A stretch of 45,317 nt of DNA from IMG/VR virus record IMGVR_UViG_3300033153_002551, positions 1 to 45,317 of that record. One strand, 5' to 3'. Each line of letters starts with the position of its first letter. Positions within the stretch are counted from its first letter, which is position 1. The notes under the pieces were generated by a model. It ran no database searches and was not told where the DNA came from. It was given only the letters and a program-made list of their open reading frames with translations. A program made the translations under genes and the position numbers. This document shows, piece by piece, positions 41,423 through 45,317 of this stretch. The stretch is from a virus.

Positions 41423-42154
41423 ATGGCAAATAATACAGATGCATTCTTGGTTGACTACGAAAAGATATCGGTTAAAATGTTGGGTGCAAGCTCAATTCAA
41501 ACTAATATGTTAAAGTCAATACAAGAACTATTTGATAACTTTAGCCTTGATAGTCAATCGTCAGCTCAAGTGCTTTCTGAGATAGCAGTTCAAACTTCAG
41601 TGCAGTATAATAAAGATGCAATTGGTGCCGCAATGGAACTGATTAAACTTGATTATGAAGCTGATGTTAAGAAAGAACAAGCTAAACTAATTATACGTCA
41701 AAAGCAAGGTTACGATGATAATATGCTATTGAAAATAGTTGAACATCAAGCTGGTCTAGCTTCGTTCGCAGTTAATGCAGGAAGTGATACAGCTCAAACT
41801 ACAATTGATAGCCTTAAGCAAAAGATGACTGCCGTTGAGAATAGAGTAATATCTCTTGATGGTGAAGCCCAATGTCCTGCTCCGCCTAATATAACACCGG
41901 TTCCACAGAATCTATCCATTACAAATATCTCTGATACTGTAATTGATTTATCTTGGAGTGCTGTTGCTGAGGCAACTTCGTATCTATTATATAGAGATGG
42001 AGTATTAATTGCAACTCAAGGTAGTTTAACATTTAACGATGATGAACTTGACTTTGAAACTAAATACGCATACAGTGTTAAGGCTTCTATTGCTGGTGTT
42101 GAGTCTGACTTCTCACAAGTAGTAATTGGTCTTACATTGGCTGAGGTTGTATAA
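41423..42154 (+). CDS. Virion protein with C-terminal fibronectin type III domain
   Basis: A 243-residue protein. Residues 1-140 are helical. Residues 152-240 form one FN3 domain (PQNLSITNISDTVIDLSWSA, then TSYLLYRDGVLI and FETKYAYSVKASIAG). Such domains on tailed phages often decorate the surface and help adhesion. AAAGGAG precedes the ATG. Overlaps the portal gene by one base. Confidence 0.7.
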   Translation: MANNTDAFLVDYEKISVKMLGASSIQTNMLKSIQELFDNFSLDSQSSAQVLSEIAVQTSVQYNKDAIGAAMELIKLDYEADVKKEQAKLIIRQKQGYDDNMLLKIVEHQAGLASFAVNAGSDTAQTTIDSLKQKMTAVENRVISLDGEAQCPAPPNITPVPQNLSITNISDTVIDLSWSAVAEATSYLLYRDGVLIATQGSLTFNDDELDFETKYAYSVKASIAGVESDFSQVVIGLTLAEVV

Positions 42155-44157
42155 TGAGTACTGATAATACAGTTGATGAAACAACTACAAACGACAGAGC
42201 CTTTTCAGCTTTCAAGAAAGATTACAAAGCTGCGAAGACTGCAAAACAAAAAGGCATAGATGATTTAATAGCAGATTGGAATGACTTATACTATGGAAAG
42301 AGTAAGGTTCTGAATAAGAATCGCTCACAAATAGTTATGAAAGAGATAGCAAAGCAAATAGAATGGCAGAAGCCTAATATTACAGAGCCGTTTCTATCAA
42401 CGTCACACCCTGTTAGAGTATCATCTCCAAACAGAAAGTACGCTGAGAAATATCTAAATAGTCACTTTACTTCGACATTCAATCGTGATGACTTCATTGA
42501 GCAACTGACAGACGTCAAGCTTAGAGAAGGAACTGCATGGGTTAGAAGTGGATGGAAATCTACGGATAAAACCGAAGAATACACTATGACTATGGATGAG
42601 ATACTTCAGCGTGAAGATGAGCCAACTAGCATTATTAATAATGATGATGGTACTTTCACTGTAGAATTCAAAGTTATTGATGAGAATCATGGTACTGCAA
42701 GGGTATGTAGAAACGAACATTGTTTCCCAGACCCAGGTGCTAAAGTTCATGCAGAGTTAAGATTCTTTGCTGAGAAGAGATTGGTAACGATATCTGAACT
42801 TAGAAAAACTGGATTCTACCCTAAAGAGAAAATCGATGAACTTGTTGATAAACTCAATGAGAAAGACGGTTCAAGACAAGGTTCGTTAGAGAACCAACGT
42901 GACTCAGATGGTGAACAATATGGTCAAGACTATAGACATCAGACTGAAGATGACCCTAGAAAGAAAGTTTCAATTATAGAATACTGGGGATACTACGACC
43001 TTAATGGTGATGGTATCGCTGAACCTGTACTTGCTACTTGGGCAGAGAATGAAGATGTTGATTTAGAATTAACTGATAATCCTCTACCTCGTCAGAACAT
43101 TCCATACTACAATGATGTTTATAGTAAACGTCCATTTAGTCTATGGGGCAATGCTTTGGCTTACTTTATAGGTGATAACCAAAAGGTTAAAACTGGTATC
43201 GTTCGTGGTATATTAGATAATATGTCATTGGCTAATAATGGACAGAAGTTCATAAAGAAAGGAACTCTAGATTACATAAACTTTAAACGTATGCGTAATG
43301 GAGAGAGACACATCGTAGTTAATAAGACTGATGGTATAGAAGATGGTTCATATAATAATTTACCTAATTCTATATTCAACACCTTATCTATGATTACTTC
43401 TGAGACTGAGCAACTGTCTGGAGTTAGTTCCGGAGGCCCTGCATTGAGTAATGATATGCTGGCTAAGGACGACACAGGTGGCATGCAACTTACGATGGCA
43501 CAACAACGAATGGCATCTTTGGTTAGGAGCACATCCAACTTGTTACGTAAAGTAATGGTTGATTGGGTTACTATGGCTGAGGTCTTTTTGGACAACAGTC
43601 AAATCGAAGAGATATTCTCAGAAGAAGAACAGACAGATTATTTTGCCTTTAAGAATTCAATCAAAACGAAGATTAGTCTTAAAGTTGGTACAGATGTAAA
43701 TCGAACTGTAAAAATGCAACAACTTAATATGTTACTTCAACAATCAAAACAACTCGGAGAAACAGTTCCGCCTGATACATTTAATGAATTAGTTGCTGAA
43801 ATGTTTGAGTTATTTGATATGTATGAGAAAGCTGAAGAACTACGTAACTACAAACCTGAACCTAATCCTATGCAACAAAAAGCACAGATGTTAGAGCTAC
43901 AGAAACTTGAACTTGAGAATCAGAAAACGCAGGTAGAAATACAAGCTGCTCAATCTGAAATAGAGAACAAGCGTATGGCTGCACATAAAGGTATGATAGA
44001 CGCGCAAGCTGGAGCTATGTATAAAGAATCGCAAAAAGGTGAGAAGGATGCTAAAGCTGAGAAACATAGAGTTGACTCTGCATTAGAACCTGCCAAAGCT
44101 ATTTCTGAAATGCAAGCAAAAGCACAACAACAAGAACAACAAAGGAGAACCATTTAA
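42154..44157 (+). CDS. Portal protein
   Basis: A 667-residue protein. KPNITEPFLSTSHPVRVSSP in the N-terminal part, a Tyr/Trp-rich central domain (IIEYWGYYDLNGDG), SGVSSGGPALSNDMLA with the following long helix RMASLVRSTSNLLRK, and a C-terminal Gln-rich coiled coil (about 570-667). These fit N4-like/SPP1-type portals. Position before scaffold and capsid genes is typical. It forms the ring through which DNA is packaged by the terminase. Confidence 0.8.
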   Translation: MSTDNTVDETTTNDRAFSAFKKDYKAAKTAKQKGIDDLIADWNDLYYGKSKVLNKNRSQIVMKEIAKQIEWQKPNITEPFLSTSHPVRVSSPNRKYAEKYLNSHFTSTFNRDDFIEQLTDVKLREGTAWVRSGWKSTDKTEEYTMTMDEILQREDEPTSIINNDDGTFTVEFKVIDENHGTARVCRNEHCFPDPGAKVHAELRFFAEKRLVTISELRKTGFYPKEKIDELVDKLNEKDGSRQGSLENQRDSDGEQYGQDYRHQTEDDPRKKVSIIEYWGYYDLNGDGIAEPVLATWAENEDVDLELTDNPLPRQNIPYYNDVYSKRPFSLWGNALAYFIGDNQKVKTGIVRGILDNMSLANNGQKFIKKGTLDYINFKRMRNGERHIVVNKTDGIEDGSYNNLPNSIFNTLSMITSETEQLSGVSSGGPALSNDMLAKDDTGGMQLTMAQQRMASLVRSTSNLLRKVMVDWVTMAEVFLDNSQIEEIFSEEEQTDYFAFKNSIKTKISLKVGTDVNRTVKMQQLNMLLQQSKQLGETVPPDTFNELVAEMFELFDMYEKAEELRNYKPEPNPMQQKAQMLELQKLELENQKTQVEIQAAQSEIENKRMAAHKGMIDAQAGAMYKESQKGEKDAKAEKHRVDSALEPAKAISEMQAKAQQQEQQRRTI

Positions 44158-45176
44158 TGGCACTAGAAGAAGATTTAGAACAAGAGTTGCAGGACATGAT
44201 TGCGGAAGCAGACAAAGAACGCGAAGAGGATTTAGGTGGCGATGATGCTGCTGATGATGATAATGATGGTCAAGAAAAAGAGGATGAAAACTTAGATGAA
44301 GATGAATCTCCTGACAATGACGATGATAATAATGACGATGATGGCGATAGTGACGATGATTCCAATGATGACGACGCTGATAAATTAGACGAAGATGAAG
44401 ACGAAGATGGTGATGAAGATGATTTTGAACCTATTGAAGTTGAGATTGACGGAAATAAGATAACAGTTAATTCACAGGAAGAGTTATTAACTCTCGCTAG
44501 AAAAGGTCTAAAGTCTGTAGATATCAAACCCAATGTTGATTCAGAAGTTGATGCTTTTGTAAAGCAAGCTGGATGGACTAAAGAAGACTTAACTTTATTA
44601 GCTGATGCAAGAAACGGTGATGCTAACGCTATCGCTAAACTTGCTGAGGTAGCTAAGGTTGATGTACTTGATATTGAATCTGAAAAAGCAGGTGATTATA
44701 AACCTACGTTTGAAGTACAGGCTCAGTCTGAAATTGATATAGTTGCTAGTGAAATACTAAATGACACTGAACATGCAACTGTGTTTAAAGATACAGTGAA
44801 AACTTTACCTCAAGACTTCGTACAGACTATTTCGAATGATGCTGGAATGCTTAAGGCGTTCTCGTCTCATCTTAAGAATGGTTTAGCACAAGAGGTTATA
44901 CCTCAAGTAAGAAAAGAAATGGCACTTAAAGGTGGAACATTCTTCGAGAACTACGCTAGACTTGGTCAAGAAGTTTCCAACAAGAGAGCTGATGCTGAAA
45001 AGCCAGCTCCTAAGCAAGAACAAAAGAGAGAAATCTCTGAGAAAGAAAAAAAGCTGAGAGCAAGAGCCGATGGTTCTGACAACTCACAGTCAAGCAAGAA
45101 AACTAAGACAACTGCTGAAGATATACAAAGTATGTCAGAAGAAGACTTCGCTAAGTTAATCGCTCCAAAAGACTAG
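44157..45176 (+). CDS. Acidic scaffold / head-assembly protein
   Basis: A 339-residue protein. Residues 10-95 are an extreme Asp/Glu run. The middle is helical. The C-terminus is Lys-rich (QEQKREISEKEKKLRARADG), the usual capsid-binding end of a scaffold. It is located between portal and capsid genes. It overlaps the portal stop by one base. The 27 bases before the repeat (45177-45203) are G-rich (GGGTGGGAGGGTGG). Confidence 0.8.
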   Translation: MALEEDLEQELQDMIAEADKEREEDLGGDDAADDDNDGQEKEDENLDEDESPDNDDDNNDDDGDSDDDSNDDDADKLDEDEDEDGDEDDFEPIEVEIDGNKITVNSQEELLTLARKGLKSVDIKPNVDSEVDAFVKQAGWTKEDLTLLADARNGDANAIAKLAEVAKVDVLDIESEKAGDYKPTFEVQAQSEIDIVASEILNDTEHATVFKDTVKTLPQDFVQTISNDAGMLKAFSSHLKNGLAQEVIPQVRKEMALKGGTFFENYARLGQEVSNKRADAEKPAPKQEQKREISEKEKKLRARADGSDNSQSSKKTKTTAEDIQSMSEEDFAKLIAPKD

Positions 45177-45203
45177 CATTTATGCTGGGTGGGAGGGTGG
45201 ATT

Positions 45204-45317
45204 AAACTTAGGTTTTGCTTATGCATTCAGACTTGCTATGACTCGTCATAAGGTCATAGTGTATTAATTATAAAGGATTTTTATGGCAATTCAAAATTCA
45301 GGCGGATTTTTATCTGC
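45204..45317. repeat. Terminal overlap, right copy
   Basis: Identical to 1-114 and ends inside the capsid gene. See the left copy. It contains a second copy of the capsid leader hairpins and start. The duplicated capsid start here should not be annotated as a separate gene. Confidence 0.95.

Noticed and set aside
44270-44533. Ser-rich - strand frame opposite the scaffold gene
   Set aside because: It is the mirror of the Asp/Glu run of the scaffold protein and has no other support.
1-45317. CRISPR arrays, insertion sequences, integrase or repressor genes
   Set aside because: No regular repeat-spacer pattern, no transposase, no integrase and no CI-like repressor was seen, which agrees with a strictly lytic phage.

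Overview
The window is the complete genome of a lytic tailed phage with a short-tail (podovirus-like) gene set, assembled as a circle. Bases 1-114 recur exactly at 45204-45317, so the unique length is 45,203 bp. The DNA is AT-rich and every convincing gene is on the + strand. Shine-Dalgarno sites, a consensus sigma-70 promoter and lysis genes suited to a Gram-negative envelope point to a Gram-negative host. I cannot name the host. Four features combine traits usually seen apart in T7-like and N4-like phages: a large virion-type RNA polymerase, a second single-subunit RNA polymerase split into two reading frames, a class II ribonucleotide reductase, and ThyX.

Layout. (1) 80-8885, head and ejection genes: major capsid protein, a small head protein, two Gly/Ala/Gln-rich proteins like internal virion proteins, and a 1,969-residue protein with T7-family RNA polymerase motifs A, B and C. 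(2) 8882-10362, lysis: coiled-coil membrane protein, holin, and a GH24 lysozyme that has no usual start codon and lies in the -1 frame behind a G GGA AAG slippery heptamer. (3) 10363-11794, non-coding, dense in inverted repeats. (4) 11795-15933, early genes: many very small (often membrane) proteins, then the split RNA polymerase, closed by a rho-independent terminator. (5) 16155-17562, small unknown proteins and a DUF3310-type protein. (6) 17563-18837, a second non-coding block holding a host-type promoter, three tRNA-like structures, another structured element, and a hairpin resembling N4 virion-polymerase promoters. (7) 18838-31194, replication and nucleotide metabolism: DUF3987/primase-like protein, 5'-3' exonuclease, Sak4-like ATPase, probable ssDNA-binding protein, MazG-like pyrophosphohydrolase, class II RNR, ATP-dependent DNA ligase, ThyX. 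(8) 31312-45176, packaging and structure: small and large terminase, adaptor-like proteins, tail fibre proteins, a DUF3383-like protein, an FN3 protein, portal and scaffold. The circle then closes on the capsid gene.

How it may work (inference). The giant protein sits where T7 encodes its internal core protein. It would be ejected with the DNA and transcribe the early region from hairpin promoters in the non-coding blocks, as N4 vRNAP does. The split polymerase would then serve middle or late genes. No family A, B or C DNA polymerase is visible. Replication must use the host replicase or a primase-polymerase activity of the 745-residue protein.

The strongest candidates for new biology are the frameshift-dependent holin-endolysin arrangement, the compact virion RNA polymerase in an ejection cassette, the split of the second polymerase at an unusual place, the tRNA-like cluster, and a 43-bp repeat shared by the two non-coding blocks.
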